From NCBI RefSeq assembly GCF_003432485.1, contig NZ_QVNQ01000003.1, positions 186,001 through 250,000 on the forward strand: 64,000 nucleotides of DNA, read 5' to 3'. A model generated the notes under the pieces. The model was not told the DNA's origin and did not search any database. It was given only the letters and a program-made list of their open reading frames with translations. Of this stretch, positions 37,795-47,022 are shown one piece after another. Made by a program: the position numbers and the translations under genes. Positions within the stretch are counted from its first letter, which is position 1. Every line of letters starts with the position of its first letter. The DNA comes from Actinomadura spongiicola. GTDB taxonomy: Bacteria; Actinomycetota; Actinomycetes; Streptosporangiales; Streptosporangiaceae.

Positions 37795-38871
37795 CTAGAG
37801 GACGAGCAGGTCCTTGGTGGTCGTGGTGAGGATGTCCGGGGCGCCCGCGCGGACCACGAGTGTGTCCTCGATGCGGACCCCGCCCCGGCCCGTGAGGTAG
37901 ACCCCCGGCTCCGCCGTGATCGGAACCCGGTCCCTCAGCTTACCGGTCTTGTCGTACCCCAGGAACGGGTCCTCGTGGACCTCCAGGCCGACGCCGTGAC
38001 CGAGCCCGTGGGTGAAGGCGTCGCCGTGCCCGGCCTCGGCGATGACGTCGCGGGCGGCGGCGTCGACGGCCTTGCTCTCCGCGCCCGGGACGGCGGCGTC
38101 GATCCCGGCCCGCTGCGCGCGGCGGACGAGGTCGTAGACGTCGCGCTGCCAGGCGGCGGGCTCGCCGATCGCGACGGTCCGGGTCATGTCGGCGTGGTAG
38201 CCGCCGTAAAGGGCGCCGAAGTCCATGGTGACGAGGTCGCCGTTCTGGAGTTCGCGGCCCCCGGGACGGTGGTGCGGGACGGCGCCGTTCGGGCCGGACG
38301 CGACGATCGTCGCGAACGCGGGCCCCTCGGCGCCGTGGTCGACCATGGCCCGTTCGAGCGCGATGGCGACGGCCCGTTCGGTGACCCCGGCGCGGATCTC
38401 GCCGAGGACGGAGTCGAACGCCCGGCAGGTGATGGCGCACGCCTCCCGCAGCAGAGCGATCTCCTCCTCGTCCTTGACGAGGCGGAGTTCCTCGACAGGG
38501 CGGCCCAGCGGCACCAGTTCGAGTTCCGCCCGTTCGGTGAGGTGGGCGTGCTGCTCGACGGTGACGTCGTGGGCCTCGAAGCCGAGCCGGGCGCGGCCGT
38601 TCCCGGCGGCCCGTGCCAGCAGCGCGTCCGTCACGTGACGGTCGACGACGAGGGGCAGTTCCGGACAGACCCGTTCGGCCGTCCCGGCGTACCGGGCGTC
38701 GGTCGCGAGGACGGCGGGTCCGTCGGCCGGGACGAGCAGCGCGGCCCGGGAGCTGTCGAGACCGGTCAGATAGCGGACGTTCACGAGCCTGGTCACCAGC
38801 ATGGCGTCGGCGTCGCGTCCGGCGAGGAGCGCGGCCAGCTCGCGGCGCCGCGCGATATGCGTCTCCCCCAT
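37795..38871 (-). CDS. M24 family Xaa-Pro aminopeptidase
   Basis: A 358-residue metallopeptidase. The N-terminal creatinase-like domain occupies about 1-125. The pita-bread domain carries all five metal ligands: Asp in VTMDFGALYGG, Asp in YHADMTRT, His in HGLGHGVGLEVHE, Glu in ITAEPGVY and Glu in VRIEDTLVV. These enzymes remove an N-terminal residue before proline. The gene is 33 bases upstream of efp and probably co-transcribed. Confidence 0.93.
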   Translation of the reverse strand: MGETHIARRRELAALLAGRDADAMLVTRLVNVRYLTGLDSSRAALLVPADGPAVLATDARYAGTAERVCPELPLVVDRHVTDALLARAAGNGRARLGFEAHDVTVEQHAHLTERAELELVPLGRPVEELRLVKDEEEIALLREACAITCRAFDSVLGEIRAGVTERAVAIALERAMVDHGAEGPAFATIVASGPNGAVPHHRPGGRELQNGDLVTMDFGALYGGYHADMTRTVAIGEPAAWQRDVYDLVRRAQRAGIDAAVPGAESKAVDAAARDVIAEAGHGDAFTHGLGHGVGLEVHEDPFLGYDKTGKLRDRVPITAEPGVYLTGRGGVRIEDTLVVRAGAPDILTTTTKDLLVL

Positions 38872-38994
38872 GGTCGAACTCTAGATCAACGGCCGGCGCG
38901 CCGGGGATCGGTCCCGGTGCGATCCAATGTGAACGAGCCTCGACTTCGGCGCGGGGCCTGGCTAGCGTGATCGACGGTGCGGGCGCCCGTACCG

Positions 38995-39035
38995 GGCGGG
39001 AGGCGTGCCGGGGCGCCTGCGGCACGCCTCCCGCC
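38995..39035 (-). terminator. Perfect 16-bp hairpin downstream of the LLM oxidoreductase gene
   Basis: GGCGGGAGGCGTGCCG (38995-39010) pairs perfectly with CGGCACGCCTCCCGCC (39020-39035) around a 9-base loop, 14 bases past the stop of the minus-strand gene at 39049. It is the strongest stem in the window and probably insulates pepP-efp-nusB from the cassette upstream. Confidence 0.75.
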
Positions 39036-39048
39036 ACCCGCCCGTCCG

Positions 39049-40098
39049 TCACAGGTCGGCGGCCATCTCCTTGACCTGTTCGATCAGGGCGAGACGGCCC
39101 TTGTGGTCGCCCGCGATCGGGGTCACGTTGAGCGTGGTGACCCCGGACTCCTTCATCGCGGCGAGCCTTTCCCGGACGTGGCCCGCGGAGCCGACGAGCG
39201 AGATCTTCTCCAGCAGTTCGTGCGGGACCTTGGCGGCGGCCTCGTCCTTCTTGCCGTCGAGGTAGAGGTCCTGGATCTCCTCGGCCTCCTTCTCGTACCC
39301 GTACCGGCGGGCCAGGTCGTTGTAGAAGTTCCTGCCCTTGGCGCCCATGCCGCCGATGTAGAGCGCGGCCATCGGACGGCCGAACTCCAGGAAGCCGTGC
39401 GCGTCGTCGCCGATGGCGAGCGCGGCCTGGCCGACGACGTCCAGTTCGCCGAGGGCGGGGTCGCGGCGGGCCTTACCCGCGGCGAGGGAGGGGCCCCAGA
39501 CGTCCGCGGCCTTCTCCGGCATGTAGAAGATCGGCTCCCAGGCGTTCGCGATCTCCGCGGTCTGCTCGACGTTCTTCGGCCCGATCGCGGCGACCATGAT
39601 CGGGATGTCGGCCCGGACCGGGTGGTTGATGAGCTTCAGCGGCTTGCCGAGCCCGGTGCCGCGGTCGGCGGGCAGCGGCATCGTGTAGTGCTTGCCCTCG
39701 TGGCGGAGCAGCTCGCGCCGCCACACCTTCCGGCAGATCTCGATGATCTCGCGGGTGCGGCCGAGCGGCGCCGTGTAGGGGACGCCGTGGAAGCCCTCGA
39801 TGACCTGGGGCCCCGACGCGCCGATGCCGAGCGTGAACCGGCCGTCGGACACGAAGTCGAGTCCCGCCGCGGTCATCGCCATCAGCGTCGGGGTGCGCGT
39901 GTAGAGCTGGAGGATCCCGGACGCGATCTCCAGCCGGCGGGTCTTGGCGGCGATGTAGCCGAGCTGGCTCACGGCGTCGAAGCTGTACGCCTCCGCGACG
40001 TACACGACGTCGAGGCCGGCCTTCTCGAAGTCGGCGAGCTCCTCGACGGTCTGCTTGAAGCCGCCGTCGGAGTAGCTGAGCGCCATCCCGATGCGCAT
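39049..40098 (-). CDS. LLM class F420-dependent oxidoreductase
   Basis: A 349-residue luciferase-like TIM-barrel protein. Features are GMALSYSDGGFKQTVEELADFEKAGLD at the start, a central LGIGASGPQVIEGFHG (cofactor region) and a C-terminal TLNVTPIAG. In actinomycetes these enzymes generally use F420 and reduce or oxidise diverse substrates; the substrate is unknown. With the enoyl-CoA hydratase gene upstream it may form a small acyl-CoA-related operon. Confidence 0.87.
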   Translation of the reverse strand: MRIGMALSYSDGGFKQTVEELADFEKAGLDVVYVAEAYSFDAVSQLGYIAAKTRRLEIASGILQLYTRTPTLMAMTAAGLDFVSDGRFTLGIGASGPQVIEGFHGVPYTAPLGRTREIIEICRKVWRRELLRHEGKHYTMPLPADRGTGLGKPLKLINHPVRADIPIMVAAIGPKNVEQTAEIANAWEPIFYMPEKAADVWGPSLAAGKARRDPALGELDVVGQAALAIGDDAHGFLEFGRPMAALYIGGMGAKGRNFYNDLARRYGYEKEAEEIQDLYLDGKKDEAAAKVPHELLEKISLVGSAGHVRERLAAMKESGVTTLNVTPIAGDHKGRLALIEQVKEMAADL

Positions 40099-40197
40099 CG
40101 GCGTCCCTCCATGGACCGAATGTCATTCCAGCCGACCGTAACCTACCCCGGCGGTCCCGCGGTGGCGAGGGGGCGGTCGGGAGCGTTGAGGTGTCCG

Positions 40198-40863
40198 TCA
40201 GGCCAGGACGGGGCCGTTCAGCGCGTCCAGCGCCGGGCGGTGCAGGTCGGCGCGGATCCTCGCGACGGTCTTCCCGTCCTTGCCCGCCAGGGACGCGGCC
40301 CATGCGACGGCACCGGGCAGGACCTCGTCCTCGGCGGCGGCGCGTTGGACGATCCCGGCCGCCAGCGCCTCCCCGGCCTTGTACCGGCGGCCGGTGATCA
40401 TCGCCTCGTGCGCGACGGTCGTCGACAGCCGGGAGCGGATCAGCGCGTTCATTCCGGGTGTGAAGCCCAGCCCGAGGTCGACCTCGGGCAGGCAGAAGAA
40501 GCCCCGGTCCGTGCGCATGACGGCGAAGTCGTGGGCGAGCGCGAGCATGGCGCCGCCCGCGAACGCGTGCCCGTTGAGCGCCGCGATCGTCGGCATGGGC
40601 AGCGACAGGACGCGGGCGTACAGGCCGTGGACGCGGCGCAGGTAGTCCTCGAAGCGGTCCGGGTCGGCGCCGAGCCAGTCGAGGTCGAGGCCGTTGGAGT
40701 AGAACTTGCCGGTGCCCACGGTGACGAGCGCGCCCGGCCCGTCGTTCTTCTCCACGGTGCCGAGCGCGTCCTCGACGGCGTCGAGGAAGTCGGGCCCGAA
40801 GCGGTTCTCGCCCGCGTCGAACCGCAGGACGTACACATCCCCGTCACGTTGAAGGTCGATCAC
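40198..40863 (-). CDS. Enoyl-CoA hydratase/isomerase family protein
   Basis: A crotonase-fold protein of 221 residues. The oxyanion-hole region is ALNGHAFAGGAMLALAHDF, followed by FFCLPEVDLGLGF. At the N-terminus VYVLRFDAGENRFGPDFL is typical. GTG at 40863 has AAGGGGA five bases upstream and is preferred over ATG codons at 40914/40911, which have weaker sites and lie close to the divergent regulator's operator. Similar proteins act in fatty-acid beta-oxidation; the specific reaction is not determined. Confidence 0.85.
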   Translation of the reverse strand: MIDLQRDGDVYVLRFDAGENRFGPDFLDAVEDALGTVEKNDGPGALVTVGTGKFYSNGLDLDWLGADPDRFEDYLRRVHGLYARVLSLPMPTIAALNGHAFAGGAMLALAHDFAVMRTDRGFFCLPEVDLGLGFTPGMNALIRSRLSTTVAHEAMITGRRYKAGEALAAGIVQRAAAEDEVLPGAVAWAASLAGKDGKTVARIRADLHRPALDALNGPVLA

Positions 40864-40934
40864 GACGTTCCCCTTCCCTCGCGGCCGAACGGCCTTCGGT
40901 ATGACGTCCATCATGGACCAGTCCCGCCTTCTAT

Positions 40935-40981
40935 GACCGTCGTCATGGTTGATGCGAGACGCTTATGATGAATGTCATACT
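40935..40981. promoter_or_regulatory. Candidate TetR operator between divergent genes
   Basis: Two inverted repeats with the same half-site occur: ATGAC-CGTC-GTCAT (40935-40948) and TATGA-TGAATG-TCATA (40966-40981). They lie between the hydratase gene and the tetR start at 40988, so a bound dimer could control both directions. Confidence 0.55.
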
Positions 40982-40987
40982 TGTGTC

Positions 40988-41563
40988 ATGGGGAGCGACA
41001 GCCGGGAGCGCATGGTTCGAAGCGCCGCCTCCCTCTTCCGGGAGCGCGGCTACAGCGGCACCGGGTTCCGTGAGGTCATAGCGCACAGCGGCGCGCCGCG
41101 CGGGTCGATCTACCACCACTTCCCCCACGGCAAGGCGCAGCTGGCCGAGGAGGCCGTCCGTTACGCCGGCGACTTCCTCAACGCGGGCATCCTCGCGGCC
41201 ACGGAGGGCGGCGACGCCGCGTCCGCCGTGGACGCGTTCGTCGGCTGGTGGCGGCAGGTGCTGATCAAAAGCGGGTTCCGCGCGGGCTGCCCGGTCGTCG
41301 CCGTCACCGTCGAGAGTCACGACGACGCGCCGCAGCTCGCGGCGGCCGCGGCCGCCGCGTTCGACCGCTGGCAGGACACCCTCGCCACCGGCCTCGGTAA
41401 CGCGGGCGTCCCCGACGACCGCGCCGGCCGCCTGGCCCGCCTCATCGTCGCCGCCGTCGAGGGCGCGACGATCCTGTGCCGCGCCCACCGCGACGTCGCC
41501 CCCCTCGACGACGTCGTCGCCGAACTGAAGGCCCTGGCCCGCGAGGCCGCCCGGGAGTCCTAG
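40988..41563 (+). CDS. TetR family transcriptional regulator
   Basis: A 191-residue regulator. The N-terminal helix-turn-helix reads RMVRSAASLFRERGYSGTGFREVIAHSGAPRGSIYHHFPHGKAQ in segments up to about residue 50. The C-terminal ligand domain contains AGCPVVAVTVES and resembles LmrA/YxaF-type TetR proteins. It is divergent from the hydratase and LLM oxidoreductase genes, which it probably represses together with itself. ATG at 40988 is chosen because it sits just before the HTH; an earlier in-frame ATG would overlap the operator. Confidence 0.9.
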   Translation: MGSDSRERMVRSAASLFRERGYSGTGFREVIAHSGAPRGSIYHHFPHGKAQLAEEAVRYAGDFLNAGILAATEGGDAASAVDAFVGWWRQVLIKSGFRAGCPVVAVTVESHDDAPQLAAAAAAAFDRWQDTLATGLGNAGVPDDRAGRLARLIVAAVEGATILCRAHRDVAPLDDVVAELKALAREAARES

Positions 41564-41688
41564 AACCTGTTCCGGAGACGCCTCAGCCCGCACGCGAACG
41601 CGTGACCCGCCCGGTGGAGCGAAGCCGAAGGCGAGCGGAACCGGGTGGATCGCGAAGCGATGCCGCGTTCGCCCAGGAGCGGTCACGT

Positions 41689-41761
41689 AGCGAGCCGCCA
41701 GGCGAGCGAAGTGGGCCGGGACTGTAGTAAACACAGCCGCCAGGCGAGCGAAGTGGGCCGG
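41689..41761. repeat. 27-bp direct repeats sharing a core with the 36.3-kb repeats
   Basis: Two identical 27-base copies lie at 41693-41719 and 41735-41761, 42 bases apart. The 19-base stretch AGCGAGCCGCCAGGCGAGC at 41689-41707 is the exact reverse complement of 36550-36568 in the other repeat patch. The whole 41564-41772 stretch is gene-free and rich in GCGAAGCGA-like motifs. Confidence 0.85.
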
Positions 41762-41772
41762 TCCTGCAAGTA

Positions 41773-42204
41773 TTACGCGAGTTCGGCGACGGCCTGGAGG
41801 GCGAGGACGTACGACATCATGCCGAAGCCGGCGATCGTGCCGGTGGCGACCCCGGCGACGACGGAGGTGTGTCGGAACTCCTCGCGGGCGGCCGGGTTGG
41901 TGATGTGGACCTCGACGAGCGGGGCGGTGCGCTGCGCGACCGCGTCCCGCAGCGCGTACGAGTAGTGCGTGAACGCGGCCGGGTTCAGGACCACCGGGAC
42001 GCGCCCGTCGGCGGCCTCGTGCAGCCAGCGCAGCATCTCCGCCTCGTCGTCGGTCTGCCGGACCTCGACGCTCAGGTTCAGGCGGCGCCCGGCGTCCCGG
42101 CAGAGGGCGGCGAGCTCGTCGAAGGTCGTCGTCCCGTACTTCTCGGGTTCGCGGACGCCGAGACGCCGCAGGTTCGGGCCGTTCAGGACGAGCACGGGGG
42201 TCAT
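41773..42204 (-). CDS. aroQ: Type II 3-dehydroquinate dehydratase
   Basis: A 143-residue enzyme of the shikimate pathway. LVLNGPNLRRLGVREPEKYG carries the catalytic Tyr, NPAAFTHYSYALRDA the substrate site and VEVHITNPAAREEFRHTSVV the catalytic His. It ends the aroC-aroK-aroB-aroQ operon and overlaps aroB by 4 bases. In Streptomyces pepP comes next; here a cassette intervenes. Confidence 0.97.
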   Translation of the reverse strand: MTPVLVLNGPNLRRLGVREPEKYGTTTFDELAALCRDAGRRLNLSVEVRQTDDEAEMLRWLHEAADGRVPVVLNPAAFTHYSYALRDAVAQRTAPLVEVHITNPAAREEFRHTSVVAGVATGTIAGFGMMSYVLALQAVAELA

Positions 42205-43268
42205 CGGCCGATCTCCCGGTAGGCGGCGGCGAGCAGGTCCTCGTCCGGGCCCTCCAGGCGGCCGGGCTCGGCGATGCCGTCCAGGACGACGAACCGCAGC
42301 GTCGACCCGCGCGACTTCTTGTCGATGGTCATGGTGGCGCGCAGTGCCGGCCAGTCGGCGGCGTAGGAGACCGGCAGGCCGACGGAGGTGAGGACGTCCC
42401 GGTGCCGTCGCACCGCGTCGGCGGGCAGCCGCCCGGCGAGGCGGGCCAGCTCCGCCGCGTACACCATGCCGATGGCGACGGCGTGGCCGTGCCGGAACCG
42501 GTAGTCCTCCGCCTTCTCGATGGCGTGCGCGAGCGTGTGCCCGTAGTTGAGGATCTCCCGCAGGCCGCTCTCCCGCAGGTCGGCCGACACCACGTCCGCC
42601 TTGACCCGGACGGCGCGTTCGACCAGCTCGCGGGTGTGCGGGCCGTCCGGGGACGCGGCGCCCTTCGGGTCGTCCTCCACCAGGTCCAGGATCACGGGGT
42701 CGGCGATGAACCCCGCCTTGATGATCTCGGCGAGGCCGCTGATGTAGTCCTCACGCGGCATCGTCACCAGCGTGGCCAGGTCGCACACCACTCCGGCGGG
42801 GGGATGGAACGCCCCGACGAGGTTCTTGCCCTCCGGGATGTTGATGCCGGTCTTGCCGCCGACGGCCGCGTCCACCATGCCGAGCAGCGTCGTCGGGACG
42901 AGCACCGCCGGCACCCCGCGCAGCCACGACGCCGCCGCGAACCCCGCGAGGTCGGTGGTGGCGCCGCCGCCGACGCCGACGACGACGTCGGTCCGGGTCA
43001 TGCCGACCCGGGCGAACGACGACCACAGGCCCGCGAGGACCCCGGCCTCCTTGGCCGCCTCACCGTCGGGGACGGGCAGCGCGTGGACGACGTATCCGGC
43101 CTGTTCCAGGGCGCCGCACACGGGCCGGGCGATCTCCGGGAGCCCCTCGGCGTGCACGACGGCGACGGTCCGGGCGCGTTCGCCGACCATGCCGGGCAGC
43201 TCGCCGAGGACGCCCGTCCCGACGACGACGTCGTAGGGCGCGGCGCCCTCCACGCGGATCCGCGTCAC
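42201..43268 (-). CDS. aroB: 3-dehydroquinate synthase
   Basis: A 355-residue NAD- and divalent-metal-dependent enzyme. VVGVGGGATTDLAGFAAASW and VPTTLLGMVDAAVGGKTGIN line the nucleotide and substrate site; Lys and His ligands are visible in AEIIKAGFI and NYGHTLAHAIE. It converts DAHP to 3-dehydroquinate. Overlaps aroK and aroQ by 4 bases each. Confidence 0.97.
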   Translation of the reverse strand: MTRIRVEGAAPYDVVVGTGVLGELPGMVGERARTVAVVHAEGLPEIARPVCGALEQAGYVVHALPVPDGEAAKEAGVLAGLWSSFARVGMTRTDVVVGVGGGATTDLAGFAAASWLRGVPAVLVPTTLLGMVDAAVGGKTGINIPEGKNLVGAFHPPAGVVCDLATLVTMPREDYISGLAEIIKAGFIADPVILDLVEDDPKGAASPDGPHTRELVERAVRVKADVVSADLRESGLREILNYGHTLAHAIEKAEDYRFRHGHAVAIGMVYAAELARLAGRLPADAVRRHRDVLTSVGLPVSYAADWPALRATMTIDKKSRGSTLRFVVLDGIAEPGRLEGPDEDLLAAAYREIGR

Positions 43269-43786
43269 GCGTCCTCCAGGGCCTTGGTGATCTCCGCCAC
43301 GATGTCGGCGGGTTCCCGGCCGTCGGTGTCGACGGCGACGGTGCCGAGCCGCTCGTAGATCGGCAGGCGCTCCTCCAGGAGCTTGCGCATCTGGCTGCGG
43401 GGGTTCAGCACCAGCAGCGGCCGCGCCGACGCGAGCCCCACCCGCTTGATCGCCTCCGACAGCCCGACCCGCAGGTAAACGACGGTGTGCCCGGCGAGCG
43501 CCTCCTGGGTCTCCGCCGCCAGGACGGCTCCGCCGCCGAGCGCGACGATCCCCTCGTGCTCCGTGAGCGCCGCCGCGACGGCCGCGCGTTCCATCTCGCG
43601 GAACCGCTCCTCGCCGTCGTCGATGAAGATCTCGCCGATCGGTTTGCCCGCCGCGGCCTCGACGTCGGCGTCGGTGTCGCGCAGTGTCACGCCGAGCCGG
43701 TCGGCGAGCGCGGCGCCGATCGTGGACTTGCCGGAGCCGGGCGGCCCGATGAGCACGGCCTTCGGTCGCATGGTCGTCCCGTTCAC
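43265..43786 (-). CDS. aroK: Shikimate kinase
   Basis: A 173-residue P-loop kinase. Walker A is [31 protein letters not shown] binds shikimate, and [10 protein letters not shown] is the Walker-B-like loop. GTG at 43786 overlaps the aroC stop (GTGA); ATG at 43771 is an alternative that begins directly at RPKAVLIG. Part of the aro operon. Confidence 0.96.
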   Translation of the reverse strand: MNGTTMRPKAVLIGPPGSGKSTIGAALADRLGVTLRDTDADVEAAAGKPIGEIFIDDGEERFREMERAAVAAALTEHEGIVALGGGAVLAAETQEALAGHTVVYLRVGLSEAIKRVGLASARPLLVLNPRSQMRKLLEERLPIYERLGTVAVDTDGREPADIVAEITKALEDA

Positions 43787-44961
43787 TTGACGGTCAGTGA
43801 GGACAGGTATCCCCGCACGTTGCGGGCGGTCTCCTCGGCGGAGTCGCCGCCGAACTTTTCCAGCGCCGCGTCGGCGAGGACGAGCGCCACCATCGCCTCC
43901 GCGACGACTCCGGCGGCGGGCACGGCGGTGACGTCGCTGCGCTGGTTGATGGCCTTGGCGGGTTCGCCGGTCCGCACGTCGATGGTGTCGAGACGGCGCG
44001 GGACGGTCGAGATCGGTTTCATCGCGGCCCGGACCCGCAGTACTTCACCGGTCGTCATGCCACCCTCGACGCCGCCCGCGCGGTTCGTCCGCCGCCGGAC
44101 CCCGTCGGGCGTGGCGTCGATCTCGTCGTGCGCCCGCGAGCCGGGACGCCGCGCGGTGGTGAACCCGTCGCCGAGCTCCACACCCTTGATCGCCTGGACG
44201 CCCATCAGGGCCCCGGCGAGCCGCGCGTCGAGCCGCCGGTCCCAGTGGACGTGGCTGCCGAGGCCGGGCGGCAGCCCGTAGGCGAGGACCTCCACGACCC
44301 CGCCGAGCGTGTCCCCGGCCCGTTTCTTCTCGTCGATGTGCGCGACCATCTTCCCGGACGCGTCGTCGTCGAAGCAGCGCACCGGGCTGTCGTCCACCCG
44401 CGCGAGGTCGCCGGGCTCGGGCAGGACGCCCGCGGGCGCCTCGACCTCGCCGAGCGCGATCACGTGGCTGAGCACGTCCACGCCGAGGGTCTGCTTCAGG
44501 AACGCCTTGGCGACGGTTCCGAGCGCGACCCGCGCCGCGGTCTCCCGCGCGCTCGCCCGCTCCAGGACGGGCCGCGCGTCGTCGAAGCCGTACTTCTGCA
44601 TGCCGACGAGGTCGGCGTGCCCGGGTCGCGGCTGCGACAGCGGCGCGTTCCGCGCCTGGGCCTCCAGGACGGCGGCGTCCACGGGATCGGCCGACATGAC
44701 CGTCTCCCACTTGGGCCACTCGCTGTTGCCGACCTCGATCGCGACCGGCCCGCCGAGCGTCCTGCCGTGCCGGACCCCGCCGACGACCGTCACCCGGTCC
44801 TGTTCGAACTTCATCCGGGCCCCCCGCCCGTGGCCGAGCCTGCGGCGGCGCAGCTCCTCGGCGATGTCGTCCGAGGTCACGCGCACACCGGCCGGGAGCC
44901 CCTCCAGAATCGCGGTCAGGGCAGGCCCGTGGGACTCACCGGCGGTCAACCATCGCAGCAT
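43783..44961 (-). CDS. aroC: Chorismate synthase
   Basis: A 392-residue FMN-dependent enzyme that forms chorismate from EPSP. Signatures are [20 protein letters not shown] at the start, [20 protein letters not shown] with the conserved His, and a C-terminal region with [15 protein letters not shown]. First gene of the aro operon; no clear promoter was picked out in the 73-base gap before it. Confidence 0.97.
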   Translation of the reverse strand: MLRWLTAGESHGPALTAILEGLPAGVRVTSDDIAEELRRRRLGHGRGARMKFEQDRVTVVGGVRHGRTLGGPVAIEVGNSEWPKWETVMSADPVDAAVLEAQARNAPLSQPRPGHADLVGMQKYGFDDARPVLERASARETAARVALGTVAKAFLKQTLGVDVLSHVIALGEVEAPAGVLPEPGDLARVDDSPVRCFDDDASGKMVAHIDEKKRAGDTLGGVVEVLAYGLPPGLGSHVHWDRRLDARLAGALMGVQAIKGVELGDGFTTARRPGSRAHDEIDATPDGVRRRTNRAGGVEGGMTTGEVLRVRAAMKPISTVPRRLDTIDVRTGEPAKAINQRSDVTAVPAAGVVAEAMVALVLADAALEKFGGDSAEETARNVRGYLSSLTVK

Positions 44962-45034
44962 GCCCCCGATCCTATTGAGTCCATGCCACCACCCGTGACG
45001 GCGGAACCCGTCCGGCAGGGCGAGGACGCGCGGC

Positions 45035-45733
45035 TCAGGCGCGGCGCGTCACGCTCAGTTCGACGCCGCCGACGATGTGGCCGCGCAACAGTTCGGCGAG
45101 CCGGTCCGACACCCGCTGCACGGTGCGGCGCTCGTCATGGCCGGGGACGATGGCGAACCGCACGGCCAGCTCCGTCGACTCGCCCTCGGTGACCCGGACC
45201 CCGCTCACCGCCTGGTCGGTGCCGAACGCGGCCTCGACCGCGGCGAGCACGTCCGGGTCCTCGTGCGGCGGCGGGACCGGACGGCCCTCGGCCAGCATGT
45301 GCAGCCGCATCCCGTCCACGGCGAACGGCACCGGGCCCGCCACGTCGACGACCAGCGCGTCGGCCCCCTCGTCCAGGGTGGCGCGGCACGCCTCATCCGC
45401 GCGGACCGCCACCGGGCGGGCGTCGGCCCGCCACGCCTTCATCGTCTCGACGCAGGTGAAGCCGAGGACGCCGCGCCGCCCGTCGTCGCCGATCAGCGTG
45501 GGCAGCGCCATGTCGCTCGACTTCTCCCGGCGCAGCCCGCCCGGCGGCGCCGCCTCCTCCTCGGTGAGGACGGCCACCATCGGCACGAGCAGCCGCACGC
45601 CCCGCAGCCGCCGCAGCACCGTGTGCGCGGCGACACGCCCCGCCGCGTACCCGGCGAGCGCCTCGCACAACCGCGGGTCGGCGGTGCCGTCATCGTCGGG
45701 GAACTGTGGTTCGGGAATGGTCAGTCCGGGCAC
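45035..45733 (-). CDS. SseB-like N-terminal domain protein
   Basis: A 232-residue protein. The central part ([59 protein letters not shown]) is the SseB domain. A C-terminal part with [13 protein letters not shown] resembles the second SseB-type domain. SseB-domain proteins occur widely in actinomycetes with unknown cellular role. It stands alone between aroC and the amidohydrolase gene. Confidence 0.8.
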   Translation of the reverse strand: MPGLTIPEPQFPDDDGTADPRLCEALAGYAAGRVAAHTVLRRLRGVRLLVPMVAVLTEEEAAPPGGLRREKSSDMALPTLIGDDGRRGVLGFTCVETMKAWRADARPVAVRADEACRATLDEGADALVVDVAGPVPFAVDGMRLHMLAEGRPVPPPHEDPDVLAAVEAAFGTDQAVSGVRVTEGESTELAVRFAIVPGHDERRTVQRVSDRLAELLRGHIVGGVELSVTRRA

Positions 45734-45802
45734 GGCTGGAAGGCTATAACCTTCGGCGACCGCGATGGGCGACTATTCGCGCACTCTCCGCGTCCGCCGC
45801 AG

Positions 45803-46909
45803 TTAGCCGAGGTCGGCGATGGCGGCGACGGTGCCGCCACCGGACGGCCCCTGATGCACGGCGGCGACCGACACGAACACGGCCGGGTCGCCCGTCACGG
45901 ACGCGGCGACGCCGCCGACGCACGCCTTGATCTGCCGGTGCCAGTGCACGTCGGAGTCGTCCAACATGATGTTGCGGCGACCCCGTACGTAGCCGCTCGG
46001 GTCGGCCTCGCATTTGATGAACACGTTGACGAGCCGGTCGCCGAGGTCGGACGCGTGGGGCCGTTCCGGCAGGTCCAGCCCGGTGGATCCGATGGCGTCC
46101 CAGATGCCGTCGGCGTCCAGCGCGTCCTTCATCACACCGTGCCCGGCGCGGTACCGGCCGCCGATACCGCGCACGTTGCCGACGACGACGATCTGCGCCC
46201 GGTCGAGTTCCACACCCGACGAACAGGACGCCACCGACGAGTACAGCGACAGGTCCCGGTGGATCTGTTGGGCGGACGGCGGTTGGATCTCGCCGAGTGC
46301 GACCGCGACGCCCAGCGCGGTGGTCGAGTTGGAGATGTCCATCGACGCGAGAGTGTCGTCGGTGACGACGTCGTGACCGCGTGTCCTGGCGTCGTTGATG
46401 GCGTCGAGCGTCAGCAGCGGTGTCTTCGTCTGCACGTAGTGGACGTCGGCCGGGTCGTCGATCCCGGCGGTCTTCATCGCCTCCCGGACCCCGGCGGCGA
46501 CGGTGTCGACCATCGTCGGACGGCCGATGTCCTCGGGCAGGATGATCTCGCTCATCGCGACGCCGACGGACAGGCGCGGCTCGTCCGTCGGCGGCACGGT
46601 CGCCGGGTCGAGGGAGGCGAACACGGTGGCGTGCGGGCTGAGGACGCCGTCCGTGCCGCCCGACCACACCAGCGGGACGCGCCCCACCTCGTCCGCCGTC
46701 CGGGTCCCCTTCGCGACGAGCACCTCACGGAACGCGCGGTCGGCGAGCAGCCGCGTGTAGTCGTTGACGCCGCCGTTGCCCTCCGTCTTACCGACCACGG
46801 CGAGAACCCGGTCGGCGTCCAGGACACCGTCGTCGATCAGCCGGGCCAGCCCGGACGCGTCGGTCACGCTCTCGATGGGGATCTTGCGGACTTCGATCGG
46901 ATCGGGCAC
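45803..46909 (-). CDS. Ring-opening amidohydrolase (cyanuric acid hydrolase/barbiturase family)
   Basis: A 368-residue protein of the AtzD/barbiturase fold, which opens cyclic ureides using three Ser-Lys pairs in three internal repeats. All three can be placed: Lys41 ([10 protein letters not shown]) with Ser83 (WSGGTDG), Lys162 (VQTKTPLL) with a Ser near 231 (ASCSSGVE), and Lys299 (VFIKCEAD) with Ser356 (GPSGGGTV). Whether it acts on cyanuric acid or barbiturate cannot be told. No other triazine or oxidative pyrimidine genes are adjacent. Confidence 0.9.
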   Translation of the reverse strand: MPDPIEVRKIPIESVTDASGLARLIDDGVLDADRVLAVVGKTEGNGGVNDYTRLLADRAFREVLVAKGTRTADEVGRVPLVWSGGTDGVLSPHATVFASLDPATVPPTDEPRLSVGVAMSEIILPEDIGRPTMVDTVAAGVREAMKTAGIDDPADVHYVQTKTPLLTLDAINDARTRGHDVVTDDTLASMDISNSTTALGVAVALGEIQPPSAQQIHRDLSLYSSVASCSSGVELDRAQIVVVGNVRGIGGRYRAGHGVMKDALDADGIWDAIGSTGLDLPERPHASDLGDRLVNVFIKCEADPSGYVRGRRNIMLDDSDVHWHRQIKACVGGVAASVTGDPAVFVSVAAVHQGPSGGGTVAAIADLG

Positions 46910-47022
46910 GGCGACACTCCTCGGCGGCTCCTCGGCGGCTGTTCGTCGACCCGATCTCTACCCGCGTCGAGACCCCGACGACCGTCCGGCGCCGCCCGTC
47001 ACCGAGCGTGCCCGGGCCTTCC

